DNA of 35,462 nt from Oscillospiraceae bacterium (GCA_017398105.1 JAFQHF010000011.1:1-35462), one strand, 5' to 3'; positions 25,271 to 33,762 are shown, numbered from the stretch's first letter. A program made the numbers and translations. The notes: generated by a model from the sequence alone, not told the origin.

Positions 25271-25339
25271 TTACCTTTTCTTACTAAAAAAGTAATAGTA
25301 GTCGAAGTAAAAGCAAGCTGCGGTACGGCAAGTGATCAT
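25271..25339 (-). CDS. Phe/Tyr-rich leader peptide of the shikimate operon attenuator
   Basis: A 22-residue frame between the promoter and the attenuator hairpin. It begins with ATG behind GGAGG (8-base spacing) and reads MITCRTAA, then CFYFDYYYFF, then SKKR and TAA. Four Phe and four Tyr codons fall within nine consecutive codons. Known leader peptides such as pheL and trpL show this design: when the cognate charged tRNA is scarce, the ribosome stalls on these codons and the RNA folds into an antiterminator. Here both end products of the operon would be sensed. The peptide itself probably has no function. Coordinates and codons are read directly; the regulatory role is inference from architecture. 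Confidence 0.85.
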   Translation of the reverse strand: MITCRTAACFYFDYYYFFSKKR

Positions 25340-25371
25340 GGAAAAAGCCTCCAAGTCCAGTAGCTGCGGAC

Positions 25372-25400
25372 ATTATACCACGGGTGGTGGAACAATGCAA
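25372..25400 (-). promoter_or_regulatory. Sigma-A promoter of the shikimate operon
   Basis: On the minus strand, TTGCAT (25400-25395), a 17-base spacer and TATAAT (25377-25372), 32 bases before the leader-peptide ATG. It sits only 17 bases past the stop of the upstream nucleotidyltransferase gene, with no terminator between. Confidence 0.8.
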
Positions 25401-25416
25401 GGGGAATTGCAAAAAA

Positions 25417-26190
25417 TCAGAGAATTTTTGCCAAAGCATCCACGATGCGCTTCAGGTCATCGACCAGCGCTTCCGGCTCGGTGAACATATGTGCAAACAG
25501 CCGATTCAGGTTTTCTTCAAAGGCTTCCGGAAGGATGGGACACATCTGCCCGCACAGCTGCACCAGTCGTTTTTCACCGGGATGGGTTCTGCGGTTCAGG
25601 GCGAACAGGATATCAAAATAGGTCTCCAGGAAGGCCGCAGTGCGGTGGTTGATACTGACCAGATCCCTTCTGGCGGCAGCTTTTTCGATTTGCAGGCTGT
25701 AGGCAGGCATGGAATCATACAGAAGTCGCCGGCCCCGCTGAAGAATTGCCTGCCGCAGCTGTTCGGGATAGGGGACATCAAACCGTGTTTTTGCTGCGGT
25801 CAATCGGCCGCTCCGGTCATAGAGAATTTGGCAGGTCAGCAGATTGTGCCACATGCAGGTGGTATAGGCATTGGAAGGAATGTGCTTTTCCGCAACGTTT
25901 GCGATTCCGGCGGAAAAGGCATCCAGATCACGGAAAAGAATATCAAAATCAATGCCGCTGACAAATGTGCCGTTGTCTTCCGTCTCCCAAAAACGGTTAC
26001 CGATTTCCGCATAGGAGCAAAGCGGTTCGTAGATACGCCTGCGCACTACCTCGCAGACCGTGTCGGTACAGTACAGGTAAATATCATAGTCGGATTTTTC
26101 ATCAAAATGCGTTCCGGCCCGGGAGCCGCCCAGTGCAATGGCCTCCACCTGGGGCAGGGCGGAAAACGCCGCAATGATTTGTTCCAGCAT
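25417..26190 (-). CDS. Nucleotidyltransferase-domain protein (DUF4037-like)
   Basis: A 257-residue protein of the polymerase-beta nucleotidyltransferase superfamily. The N-terminal motif GGSRAGTHFDEKSDYDIYLY supplies the G-S and D-x-D catalytic pattern, and FDILFRD may give the third carboxylate. The C-terminal half is helical, with paired Arg and aromatic residues like the helical domain of aminoglycoside nucleotidyltransferase relatives. The substrate is unknown, and antibiotic modification should not be assumed. The start is the ATG at 26190 after AAGGAGA; longer readings upstream lack a ribosome site and would run into the recQ promoter. Confidence 0.82.
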   Translation of the reverse strand: MLEQIIAAFSALPQVEAIALGGSRAGTHFDEKSDYDIYLYCTDTVCEVVRRRIYEPLCSYAEIGNRFWETEDNGTFVSGIDFDILFRDLDAFSAGIANVAEKHIPSNAYTTCMWHNLLTCQILYDRSGRLTAAKTRFDVPYPEQLRQAILQRGRRLLYDSMPAYSLQIEKAAARRDLVSINHRTAAFLETYFDILFALNRRTHPGEKRLVQLCGQMCPILPEAFEENLNRLFAHMFTEPEALVDDLKRIVDALAKIL

Positions 26191-26268
26191 AAGCATTCTC
26201 CTTACTTTCGTAATTTCCATTATTTTACAATACCCTTCCGGGAAAAGCAACCGGTACGATTTTTCTTC

Positions 26269-26297
26269 TTGCATTTTCCTGTGGGATATGCGACAAT
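26269..26297 (+). promoter_or_regulatory. Probable sigma-A promoter of recQ
   Basis: TTGCAT, a 17-base spacer and GACAAT lie 33 bases before the recQ start. Confidence 0.5.
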
Positions 26298-26330
26298 GAA
26301 CCGAACAAAAGAATGAGAACGAGGACGAAT

Positions 26331-28163
26331 ATGGATAAAAGGGCGTTGCTTTACCGTATTTTTGGCTATCAGGATTTTCGCCCCGGCCAGGAGATCCTGA
26401 TCGATGGGGTGTTGGCAGGAAAGGATGTATTCGGCATCATGCCCACCGGCGGCGGAAAGAGCATGTGTTATCAGATCCCGGCGCTGCTGCTGCCGGGCAT
26501 TACCTTTGTGGTATCTCCGCTGATTTCTCTGATGCGCGATCAGGTCATGGCGCTGAAGGCAGCCGGTGTCCCTGCGGCTTATATCAACAGCACGCTTACC
26601 TGGCCGCAGCTGCAGGCGGTAAAACGGAATCTGCTGGCAGGGAAGTACAAAATCGTATATATTGCACCGGAACGTCTGGACAATGCGTATTTTGGCGAGA
26701 TCGCGGCAAGTCTGAATATCTCCTTTCTGGCGGTGGATGAGGCCCACTGCATTTCTCAGTGGGGCCAGGATTTCCGGCCAAGCTACCTGCGTATCGTCAG
26801 CTTTATCGAGAATCTTCCCAAACGACCGGTGGTAGGTGCCTTTACCGCCACAGCTACAAAACAGGTTCGGGAGGATATTGAGCGTATACTCAAGCTGCGC
26901 AGCCCGGTGCGCACGGTCACCGGCTTTGACCGTCCCAATCTGTACTTTGAGGTGCTCCGCCCGGAGCTGAAAGACCGGGAGCTGAAGCGGCTTCTGGCCT
27001 CCAGAAAAGGAAAAAGCGGAATTATTTACTGCTCTACCCGGAAAAAGGTAGAGTCCGTCTGTGAAAATCTGATCGATCAGGGCTATCATGCAACCCGGTA
27101 TCATGCCGGTTTGGAGGAAGAGGAACGGACTGCCAATCAGGAAGACTTCCTGTATGACCGAAAAACCATTATGGTGGCGACAAATGCTTTTGGCATGGGT
27201 ATTGACAAGTCCAATGTCAGCTTCGTGATTCATTATAATATGCCGAAAAGCATTGAAGCTTACTATCAGGAAGCAGGCCGTGCCGGACGGGACGGAAGTG
27301 ATGCAGACTGCATTTTGCTTTACAATGGCTCCGATGTGCACATGGCCCGGTTCCTGATCGAAAACGGTACGGAAAATGAGGAGCTGAATCCGGCCCAATT
27401 GGCCCAGATCCGCAAGCAGGATCTGGCCCGGCTGGATGCCATGACCGGATACTGCAAGACACAGACCTGCCTGCGCGGGTATATCCTGGAATACTTTGGA
27501 CAGAAGCATCCGGAACTGTGCGGCAACTGCGGCAGCTGCAAGGGCAATTTTACAGACGTGGACATCACCCGGGAAGCCCAGATGATCCTCTCCTGCATAA
27601 AGCGGATCGAGGACAAGCTGGGGTACAGTGTGGGTCTGAATATGATCGGAAGTGTCCTGCGCGGCAGCAGAATAAAGCGGCTTCTGGAGCTGGGGCTGGA
27701 TGAGCTGAGCACCTACGGTCTGCTGAAGGAGAAAAGCCGTACCGAAGTGCACACGATGATCGAACACCTGGAAGCGGAAGGCTACCTCTGCACAGACCCG
27801 GACTACCAGACACTGTCCGCAACGTCTGCTGCATCGCAGATCCTTTACCGAGGAAAGAAAGTGATGATGAAGGTAGAGGTGGAACCGGAGGAACCGGTCC
27901 CCGCATCGAAGAATGCGGTGCTGTCGGATCAGGAGACGGATCTGTTCGATGTAATGAAAGAGCTTCGCGGCAGGCTGGCGAGGGAAGCCGGTATTCCCGC
28001 GTATGTGGTTTTCTCCAATGCGACCCTTGCGGATATGGCGAAGAAAAAGCCGAAAACCATGTCGGAATTCCGCAGGGTCTCCGGTGTGGGCGAGATCAAG
28101 GCGCAGTGGTATGGAGCGGCTTTTTTAAAGCGGATAAAACAATATCTCGATGAAAGCGAATAA
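26331..28163 (+). CDS. recQ: ATP-dependent DNA helicase RecQ
   Basis: A 3'-5' superfamily 2 helicase for recombination and fork repair, 610 residues. It has motif 0 ([10 protein letters not shown]), Walker [26 protein letters not shown], the DEAH box [49 protein letters not shown] and the [10 protein letters not shown] motif VI. A zinc-binding Cys set (CKTQTC...CGNCGSC) and winged-helix RQC domain follow. A C-terminal HRDC domain ([16 protein letters not shown]...) completes the full bacterial plan. The ATG at 26331 is chosen over one at 26313 because GAGG lies at proper spacing. Confidence 0.95.
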   Translation: MDKRALLYRIFGYQDFRPGQEILIDGVLAGKDVFGIMPTGGGKSMCYQIPALLLPGITFVVSPLISLMRDQVMALKAAGVPAAYINSTLTWPQLQAVKRNLLAGKYKIVYIAPERLDNAYFGEIAASLNISFLAVDEAHCISQWGQDFRPSYLRIVSFIENLPKRPVVGAFTATATKQVREDIERILKLRSPVRTVTGFDRPNLYFEVLRPELKDRELKRLLASRKGKSGIIYCSTRKKVESVCENLIDQGYHATRYHAGLEEEERTANQEDFLYDRKTIMVATNAFGMGIDKSNVSFVIHYNMPKSIEAYYQEAGRAGRDGSDADCILLYNGSDVHMARFLIENGTENEELNPAQLAQIRKQDLARLDAMTGYCKTQTCLRGYILEYFGQKHPELCGNCGSCKGNFTDVDITREAQMILSCIKRIEDKLGYSVGLNMIGSVLRGSRIKRLLELGLDELSTYGLLKEKSRTEVHTMIEHLEAEGYLCTDPDYQTLSATSAASQILYRGKKVMMKVEVEPEEPVPASKNAVLSDQETDLFDVMKELRGRLAREAGIPAYVVFSNATLADMAKKKPKTMSEFRRVSGVGEIKAQWYGAAFLKRIKQYLDESE

Positions 28164-28166
28164 ACC

Positions 28167-28196
28167 AATGGGCACCCGGAATTCCAGGTGCCCATT
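28167..28196. terminator. Bidirectional hairpin between recQ and the Asn/Gln-rich gene
   Basis: AATGGGCACC and GGTGCCCATT form a 10-base stem, with GGAA/TTCC pairing inside a C/A mismatch. It lies between two converging genes; T-runs on either side are poor. Confidence 0.6.
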
Positions 28197-28204
28197 CGTT
28201 ATGC

Positions 28205-28318
28205 TCAGCGGTTGTTCTGATTCTGGCTGCGGTTCTGGTTGTTGTTCTGGTTCTGATTCTGATTGCGGTTGCTGTTCTGATTCTGATTCCGGTTCTGGTT
28301 GCTGTTCTGATTGTTCAT
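28205..28318 (-). CDS. Small Asn/Gln-rich protein behind spoVAE
   Basis: A 37-residue frame with an ATG preceded by GGAGGAAGAGAACC, a good ribosome site. Composition is extreme: apart from Met, Ser and Arg it is only Asn and Gln, arranged as N-x-N-Q repeats (MNNQNSNQNRNQNQNSN...) and ending QNNR. It lies on the same strand 58 bases after the spoVAE stop and ends before a hairpin, so it is probably the last gene of the spoVAD-spoVAE transcript. Short Asn-rich proteins of this look occur in spore formers without known function. A longer overlapping frame rich in Glu, Gln and Pro has no ribosome site and is rejected. Confidence 0.72.
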   Translation of the reverse strand: MNNQNSNQNRNQNQNSNRNQNQNQNNNQNRSQNQNNR

Positions 28319-28376
28319 GGTTCTCTTCCTCCGTATTTTCTTGCGGACTGGCCGCTACCGTAGTTTTTCCCAAAGT

Positions 28377-28733
28377 TCAGGATTTATCCCTGGCTTTGAA
28401 CAAAAAGCTTGCCGTCAGCCCGGACAGAATTGCGGCGCTGATACCGCCTGCGGAAGCTTTGAGACCCCCTGTGAAGATCCCGAGAAAGCCCTCTTCCTGA
28501 ACGGCCTCCTTCACACCTTTGGCAAGGGTGTTTCCGAAGCCCGTCAGCGGAACGCTGGCACCTGCGCCCGCAAATTCCTGAAGTCTGGGATAGATTCCCA
28601 CAGCCCCCAAAAATACACCGATGACCACATAACTGACCAGAATTCTGGCAGGTGTAAGTTTCGTTTTGTCGATCAGGATCTGACCGATCAGGCACAGGGT
28701 TCCGCCCACAAGAAATGCTTTAAGATAATCCAT
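28377..28733 (-). CDS. spoVAE: Stage V sporulation protein AE
   Basis: A 118-residue membrane protein matching SpoVAE(b): YLKAFLVGGTLCLIGQILID at the N-terminus, PARILVSYVVIGVFLGAVGIYPRL, AGAGASVPLTGFGNTLAKG and GGLKASAGGISAAILSGL. SpoVA proteins form the channel that loads dipicolinate into the forespore and releases it at germination. Its ATG directly follows the spoVAD TAA. Confidence 0.95.
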   Translation of the reverse strand: MDYLKAFLVGGTLCLIGQILIDKTKLTPARILVSYVVIGVFLGAVGIYPRLQEFAGAGASVPLTGFGNTLAKGVKEAVQEEGFLGIFTGGLKASAGGISAAILSGLTASFLFKARDKS

Positions 28734-29750
28734 TTACCGGCCTCCTTCAATACAGACTGCATGGCAGATTCCGGGAATCGGAAGCCCCTGCTGTGTGGAT
28801 GTGGGGGAAAGCAGAGCGCCTGTCCCGCAGAAAAGGATCTTTTTCAGTTTTCCGGAATTCAGCCGGTTCAGGAGATATCCGCATAATGTTATGGCGCTGC
28901 ACCCGCAGCCGGAGCCTCCGGAGTGCACATCCTGGGTGGTGTTGTCAAAGACCAGCGTGCCGCAGTCTGAGAGTTTTCCACCCAGGCAGATGCCTTCCCT
29001 CCGGGAAAGCTCCAAAAGCGCCTCTTTTCCCAGCTGTCCGAGATCGCCCGTGACGATCAGGTCGTAGTCTTTTGGCTCTGTTCCCAAATCCGAAAAATGG
29101 GCTTTCAATGTCTGCAGCGCAGCAGGCGCCATGGCAGCGCCCATGTTATTGGCATCTTTGATTCCCAGATCGGTTACGGTTCCGATGGTGCAGGCTGTAA
29201 TTCTGGGGCCGTTTCCGCTGCGTACTACTAGTGCGGCGCCGGAGCCCGTGACCGTCCACTGGGAGGTTGGCGTCCGCTGGCCTCCGTACCCCAGAGGAAA
29301 ACGGTATTGCCGCTCTGACGATGCAAAATGCGAGGATGTCATGGCAACGACCCGGTCTGCAAAACCGCCGCCCACAGCCATGGAAGCCAGAAGAAGACCT
29401 TCTGCCATTGTAGAGCAGGCGCCGTAGAGTCCCAGATGCGCAATGCCTGTATTCCGCAGGGAAAAGGAGGAGCCGATGCACTGATTCAGCAGATCACCGG
29501 AAAAAACCAGACCAAAGTCGGATTGCGGGATTCCCGCTTTTTCCGAGAGCTTTTTCAATGCCAGCTGCTGCATATGTTTTTCTGCCAGCTCCCATGTTTT
29601 CTGACCGAAGTAAGCGTCCCGGCACTTGATGTCAAAGGTATGCGCCAGAGGCCCTTCGGATTCTTTTTTGCCGGCAACACTGGCCCAGGCTGTAATCACC
29701 GGCGGTATTTCCGGAATGAAACTCTGACGTCCGCGTGTATGGGCTGTCAT
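28734..29750 (-). CDS. spoVAD: Stage V sporulation protein AD
   Basis: A 338-residue thiolase-fold protein that binds dipicolinate as part of the SpoVA channel. Visible signatures are FIPEIPPVITAWASVAGKKE, GDLLNQCIGSSF, LGLYGACSTMAEGLLLASM with the thiolase-like Cys, TPTSQWTVTGSGAA, MGAAMAPAA and the late DVHSGGSGCGCSA. The start is the ATG at 29750 (AAGG at 8 bases); the ATG at 29759 is too close to the site. spoVAC, usually directly before it, is absent here; instead a sigma-G-like promoter precedes spoVAD. Confidence 0.95.
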   Translation of the reverse strand: MTAHTRGRQSFIPEIPPVITAWASVAGKKESEGPLAHTFDIKCRDAYFGQKTWELAEKHMQQLALKKLSEKAGIPQSDFGLVFSGDLLNQCIGSSFSLRNTGIAHLGLYGACSTMAEGLLLASMAVGGGFADRVVAMTSSHFASSERQYRFPLGYGGQRTPTSQWTVTGSGAALVVRSGNGPRITACTIGTVTDLGIKDANNMGAAMAPAALQTLKAHFSDLGTEPKDYDLIVTGDLGQLGKEALLELSRREGICLGGKLSDCGTLVFDNTTQDVHSGGSGCGCSAITLCGYLLNRLNSGKLKKILFCGTGALLSPTSTQQGLPIPGICHAVCIEGGR

Positions 29751-29802
29751 AAAATGCACCTTCCTTATCTATCGTACAGAAATCCGGATTTGTTGTGTTC
29801 CT

Positions 29803-29833
29803 TATTATGTGCAGAGGTTGCAACTGTGATTCA
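29803..29833 (-). promoter_or_regulatory. Probable sigma-G (forespore) promoter of spoVAD
   Basis: On the minus strand, TGAATC (29833-29828), an 18-base spacer and CATAATA (29809-29803) fit the Bacillus sigma-G pattern (TGAATA, CATnnTA). spoVA genes are sigma-G targets in Bacillus. Confidence 0.6.
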
Positions 29834-29846
29834 AATAGATTATAAT
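29818..29846 (+). promoter_or_regulatory. Sigma-A promoter of the GNAT gene
   Basis: TTGCAA, a 17-base spacer and TATAAT, 22 bases before the start. It overlaps the divergent sigma-G-like promoter. Confidence 0.75.
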
Positions 29847-29868
29847 AGCGGCAAAAGGAGGGTGCATT

Positions 29869-30369
29869 ATGGAATACATTGTACGCCGCGCAGTTGAAGA
29901 CGATCTGCCGCGGATTCTGGATATTTATGCCTATGCCCGGCAGTTTATGGCAGAAACCGGAAATCCCAATCAGTGGGGTAAGACGACTCCGCCGGTTTAT
30001 CAGCTGGAAGCGGATATTAAAAATGGGGATCTGTATGTATTGGTCCATGAGATGCAGATCCATGGTGTATTTTATTTTTACATCGGGGATGATCCGACCT
30101 ATCATAAAATGGACGGCGGCTGGTGGCGCTCAGATACGCCCTATGGTACGATTCACCGCATTGCCGGAGACGGCTCCGGAGGGATTCTGCGTGCGGCTGT
30201 GGCTTTTGCCAGGCAGCAGACTTCCCATATCCGGATCGATACCCATGAAGACAACAAAATTATGCAAAAGGCCGTGGCTAAGCAGGGATTTCAAAGAAGG
30301 GGTATCATTTACATTGCGGACGGCTCCCCGAGAATTGCCTACGATTTGCTGACAGAGCAGAATTTCTGA
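29869..30369 (+). CDS. GNAT-family N-acetyltransferase
   Basis: A 166-residue acetyl-CoA-dependent transferase of the GNAT fold: an N-terminal strand and helix (YIVRRAVEDDLPRILDIYAYAR), a central strand (GVFYFYIGDDPTY), and a late motif region IRIDTHEDNKIMQKAVAKQGF typical of the acetyl-CoA-binding half. An Ile-His-Arg-Ile-Ala-Gly-Asp-Gly-Ser-Gly-Gly stretch precedes helix 3. The substrate is unknown. The ATG follows AGGAGG. Confidence 0.88.
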   Translation: MEYIVRRAVEDDLPRILDIYAYARQFMAETGNPNQWGKTTPPVYQLEADIKNGDLYVLVHEMQIHGVFYFYIGDDPTYHKMDGGWWRSDTPYGTIHRIAGDGSGGILRAAVAFARQQTSHIRIDTHEDNKIMQKAVAKQGFQRRGIIYIADGSPRIAYDLLTEQNF

Positions 30370-30378
30370 TATTTTCTT

Positions 30379-30406
30379 TTGCAAAACGGAAAGAATGTGT
30401 TATGAT
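30379..30406 (+). promoter_or_regulatory. Sigma-A promoter of nadE
   Basis: TTGCAA, a 16-base spacer and TATGAT, 30 bases before the start. Confidence 0.6.
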
Positions 30407-30436
30407 AGACACAAACTACTTTAGGAGGGTTTCCTT

Positions 30437-32374
30437 ATGCTGGATTACATCCGAATTGCCTGCGCAGTTCCTGCTGTGAAGGTTGGAGACGTAAAAAAGA
30501 ATGTGCAGGATATCTGCTCCTTTATGGAAAAAGCAGATGCGCAGAATGTTGATCTGCTGGTTTTTCCGGAATTGGCTATGACCGGTTATACCTGTGCAGA
30601 TCTGTTTTATCAGGATACTCTGTGGGACGCGGTGAAGGATGGTCTGAAGGTTCTCGTGGAAGCTTCTGAGGCTTATCCGGAGTTGAATGTTGTGGTAGGC
30701 CTGCCTGTCCGCTGTGAGCGAAAGCTGTATAACTGCGCTGCGGTTATTTCCCGGGGTAAGCTTCGCGGCATGGTTCCCAAAACCTACCTGACCCAGGCGG
30801 AGAGCCGCTGGTTTGCTTCTGGGATGGACTTGGATGAGGTTCATGCCGGGTGGGATGTACTGGATTTTGATATCTTTGGGAATTATTCCTTCGGTACCGA
30901 TGTGATGTTTGAAATCGGGGACGGTGCAATGGTAGGTATTGAGATCTGCCAGGATCTGTTTGCTCCTGTGCCTCCCTCCACGGCAATGGCCCTGAACGGC
31001 GCGGATGTGATCGTGAATCCGGCAGCTTCCTTTGAGACCGTTGGAAAGCGGAAACAGCGCAGGTCGCTGGTGAGCCATCAGTCCTCTGCATGCAAGTGCA
31101 TCTATGCCTTTGTTTCTGCGGGCTGGAGTGAATCCACTTCCGATATGATCTATTCCGGCCATAGCCTGATTGGCGAAAACGGGAGAATCCTGGCAGAAAA
31201 TGCATCCCTGCCGGATAAGGACTACATGCTGGTTCAGGACTGTGATTTGGGCCGCATCCGTGCGGATCGGCTGCGGGATGCCGGGTTCCGTGATGCGGCT
31301 GCTGCCTTTGCTGCAAGATATATGATAGAGCCTTCTTTCGGCAAGGTTTCCCTGCGGTCTGATGGTTCCCTTTATCCGTATCGCAAGCTGCCTTTCATTC
31401 CTTCCACAAGGGAAGAACGGCTGGAACGCTGCAATGAAATTTTCCAGCTTCAGGTTACCGGACTGAAGCAGCGACTGACTGCCATCGGCGGCGCCAATGC
31501 CGTCATCGGTATTTCCGGCGGTCTGGATTCCACACTGGCACTGCTGGTGGCGGTGGAAGCCATGCGCCAGATGGGCCGTCCTGCTACTGATGTTTACGGT
31601 GTTACCATGCCCTGCTTCGGCACCTCTGACCGTACCTATAACAATTCCTGGGAACTGATGCGTACCCTGGGGATCAACTGCAAGGAGATCGTCATCAAGA
31701 ATGCGGTGTCTCTGCATTTTCAGGATATTGGTCATGATGAATCTGTTCACAATGCAACGTTTGAGAATGCCCAGGCCAGAGAGCGTACACAGATTTTGAT
31801 GGATTATGCCAGTGTGGTGGGCGGCATTGTGGTTGGTACCGGAGATCTGTCGGAGCTGGCGCTGGGCTGGTGTACCTATAATGGCGACCATATGAGCATG
31901 TACGGTGTCAACGGTACCGTTCCCAAGACGCTGATCCGCTGGATGATCGATGCGATTTCTGAGACGGAGAGTTTTGCAGCCTCCCGTGCGGTGCTGCAGG
32001 ATATTCTGGATACGCCCATCAGTCCGGAGCTGCTGCCCCCGGATGCCGAAGGTAAGATCAGCCAGCAGACGGAAGATCTGGTTGGTCCCTATGCGCTGCA
32101 TGATTTCTTCCTGTATCACGTACTGCGCTACGGTTTTACCCCCGGTAAAATTTACACAATGGCCTGCCGTGCCTTTGCCGGAGACTTTGACAAAGAAACC
32201 ATTCAGAAATGGCTGAAGAATTTCTACCGCCGCTTCTTTACCCAGCAGTTTAAGCGAAACTGTATGCCCGATGGCGTCAAGGTTGGATCAGTGGGCCTCG
32301 GCCCCCGGGGCGACTGGAATATGCCCAGCGATGCCAGTGCAAGAATCTGGCTGGATGAAGTGGAAAAACTGTAA
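30437..32374 (+). CDS. nadE: Glutamine-hydrolysing NAD+ synthase
   Basis: Last step of NAD synthesis: amidates deamido-NAD with ATP, taking ammonia from glutamine. The 645-residue two-domain form has an N-terminal nitrilase-fold glutaminase with the triad Glu 45 (FPELAMTGYT), Lys 115 (MVPKTYLT) and Cys 171 (GIEICQDLF). The synthetase domain has the P-loop ISGGLDST (359-366), GVTMPCFGTSDRTYNNS, GTGDLSELALGW and the DFFLYHVLRYG end. Start ATG follows TAGGAGGG. It is monocistronic between its own promoter and a hairpin. Confidence 0.96.
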   Translation: MLDYIRIACAVPAVKVGDVKKNVQDICSFMEKADAQNVDLLVFPELAMTGYTCADLFYQDTLWDAVKDGLKVLVEASEAYPELNVVVGLPVRCERKLYNCAAVISRGKLRGMVPKTYLTQAESRWFASGMDLDEVHAGWDVLDFDIFGNYSFGTDVMFEIGDGAMVGIEICQDLFAPVPPSTAMALNGADVIVNPAASFETVGKRKQRRSLVSHQSSACKCIYAFVSAGWSESTSDMIYSGHSLIGENGRILAENASLPDKDYMLVQDCDLGRIRADRLRDAGFRDAAAAFAARYMIEPSFGKVSLRSDGSLYPYRKLPFIPSTREERLERCNEIFQLQVTGLKQRLTAIGGANAVIGISGGLDSTLALLVAVEAMRQMGRPATDVYGVTMPCFGTSDRTYNNSWELMRTLGINCKEIVIKNAVSLHFQDIGHDESVHNATFENAQARERTQILMDYASVVGGIVVGTGDLSELALGWCTYNGDHMSMYGVNGTVPKTLIRWMIDAISETESFAASRAVLQDILDTPISPELLPPDAEGKISQQTEDLVGPYALHDFFLYHVLRYGFTPGKIYTMACRAFAGDFDKETIQKWLKNFYRRFFTQQFKRNCMPDGVKVGSVGLGPRGDWNMPSDASARIWLDEVEKL

Positions 32375-32384
32375 TGTAAATCAG

Positions 32385-32418
32385 AAAGCAGCATGCCGAT
32401 GCGTTGGCATGCTGCTTT
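32385..32418. terminator. Bidirectional terminator between nadE and spoVFB
   Basis: AAAGCAGCATGCC and GGCATGCTGCTTT form a perfect 13-base stem with an 8-base loop between two converging genes. Confidence 0.75.
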
Positions 32419-32426
32419 ACTATATA

Positions 32427-32987
32427 TTATAAAAGGACGGGCTGAAGCTGCCGGCCCTGCAGAGCGGATTCCAGAGCCTGGGGGATCAGGGAAAATTCTG
32501 CAACCATGCTGGCAGGTTTTCCAGCCGCATCATCCTGACGGAAGGGAACAAAATAATAATGTTTCCGGGCCATAAGTCTTCCGATATTTTCTGCGGCGGC
32601 TCCCAAAGCATCATTGGTGGAAACCGCGATGAGAACGGGCCTGCCATTGCGCAGATGGCTTTTGACTGCCATCGTCACCGGCCCATCAGCAATTCCGTGG
32701 GCAAGTTTTGCCAGCGTATTTCCCGTGCAGGGGGCGACTACCAAAATGTCAAACAGCTTTTTTGGTCCGATTGGTTCCACTTCAGGGATTGTATGCAGCG
32801 GCGGTCTTCCACAGATTTCCGCAGCAGCTTCGATGTGTTCCCGGGCTGTGCCGAAGCGGCTGTCGATGCTGTAGGAGGCTTGTGAAAAAATTGGTGTTAT
32901 GTGATAATCCCGTCCCAGCAGCTCCATAATTGGAAATACACTGGAATATGTGCAGAACGAACCGCAGAGTGCGAAGCCTACATTCAT
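32427..32987 (-). CDS. spoVFB: Dipicolinate synthase subunit B
   Basis: A 186-residue flavoprotein-fold subunit of dipicolinate synthase, which turns dihydrodipicolinate into the dipicolinic acid of the spore core. Features: MNVGFALCGSFCTYSSVFP at the N-terminus, IFSQASYSIDSRFG, VEPIGPKKLFDILVVAPCTGNTLAKLA, and the end with STNDALGAAAENIG. The start is the ATG at 32987 after GGGAGGA. ATGA overlap with spoVFA. Confidence 0.94.
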   Translation of the reverse strand: MNVGFALCGSFCTYSSVFPIMELLGRDYHITPIFSQASYSIDSRFGTAREHIEAAAEICGRPPLHTIPEVEPIGPKKLFDILVVAPCTGNTLAKLAHGIADGPVTMAVKSHLRNGRPVLIAVSTNDALGAAAENIGRLMARKHYYFVPFRQDDAAGKPASMVAEFSLIPQALESALQGRQLQPVLL

Positions 32988-33742
32988 AACAGATCCTCCC
33001 TGTAATGCGCGATGATTCTTTTTGCGATCAGGCGGCCAGAGCTTTCCGGTGCGCAAAGTCCGGGGAGTCCTCTTGCGGTAACAACGCCGTCAGCATTGAG
33101 TCCGTTTGAGGAGGCCAATTCGATTTTCAGGCAGTTCCGGTTTCTGTTCAGATCCGTGGTGCTCAAAGTGGGCTGGGGTACGGTGTTGAAGAGCAGATGT
33201 ATTTGCGGCAGCATTGCCGGCGCTTCGGCATAATCAACGGCTTGCATCCCAAGTGCGCGGATCATTGCACGATCGGAATGTTTTCGGACTGCGATTATTA
33301 CAGTTGCGCCGATGGCGTTCAGAATCTGTCCGAGGCATTTTCCGATTCGCCCCCAGCCGAGGATCAATACGGAAGAATCACGAAGGGTTCTGTTCATCTG
33401 AGGCATGGCTGTCTGTAATGCGCATTCTGCGGTAATTGCAGCATTCTCTGCGAGATATTCCGCGTCCTGCAAAAGATCAAGGATGCGGTATCCTGCGAGC
33501 AATGGATGCTGCAGATTTCCGCCGATCACTGTGACAGTTGGTGGAAGCTGTTCCAGAAGCCGTTCCAGAGAACTGCCGTCTCTGAGATTTCCGTGGATAT
33601 CGAGACTTGGGACGTCCAGCAGAAGGTGCGTTATTTCGGGAGCGGGATGATCCACAGATTGTATGCCGCTGGCCTTGAGTATGTCAGAAGCGTAGCTGCA
33701 CGCTTTGGTATGTCCGGCAGGATATATAAGCATAGAATTCAA
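32984..33742 (-). CDS. spoVFA: Dipicolinate synthase subunit A
   Basis: A 252-residue partner of SpoVFB with a Rossmann fold: VLILGWGRIGKCLGQIL is the dinucleotide loop, followed by IIAVRKHSDRAM, a Phe-Asn-Thr-Val-Pro (LLFNTVPQP) stretch and an ELASSNGL segment as in other DpaA proteins. The protein is shorter than the roughly 300-residue Bacillus form, mostly at the N-terminus. The likely start is a TTG at 33742, 8 bases after AAAGGAG; ATGs at 33748 (too near the site) and 33733 are alternatives. Together with SpoVFB it supplies the ligand that the SpoVA channel, 3 kb away, transports. Confidence 0.9.
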   Translation of the reverse strand: MNSMLIYPAGHTKACSYASDILKASGIQSVDHPAPEITHLLLDVPSLDIHGNLRDGSSLERLLEQLPPTVTVIGGNLQHPLLAGYRILDLLQDAEYLAENAAITAECALQTAMPQMNRTLRDSSVLILGWGRIGKCLGQILNAIGATVIIAVRKHSDRAMIRALGMQAVDYAEAPAMLPQIHLLFNTVPQPTLSTTDLNRNRNCLKIELASSNGLNADGVVTARGLPGLCAPESSGRLIAKRIIAHYREDLL

Positions 33743-33762
33743 AAGCATCACTCCTTTGGCAC

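Noticed and set aside
25171..25416. T-box riboswitch before the aromatic operon
   Set aside because: No T-box core sequence or specifier-loop architecture is visible; the region instead has a translated leader and hairpin.
28125..28373. A Glu/Gln/Pro-rich frame of about 80 codons on the minus strand
   Set aside because: It is the alternate reading of the Asn/Gln repeat gene, lacks a ribosome site and runs through the spoVAE-side spacer and the recQ-side hairpin.
30416..32119. A 567-codon minus-strand frame opposite nadE
   Set aside because: Antisense reading of nadE with random composition and no start signals.
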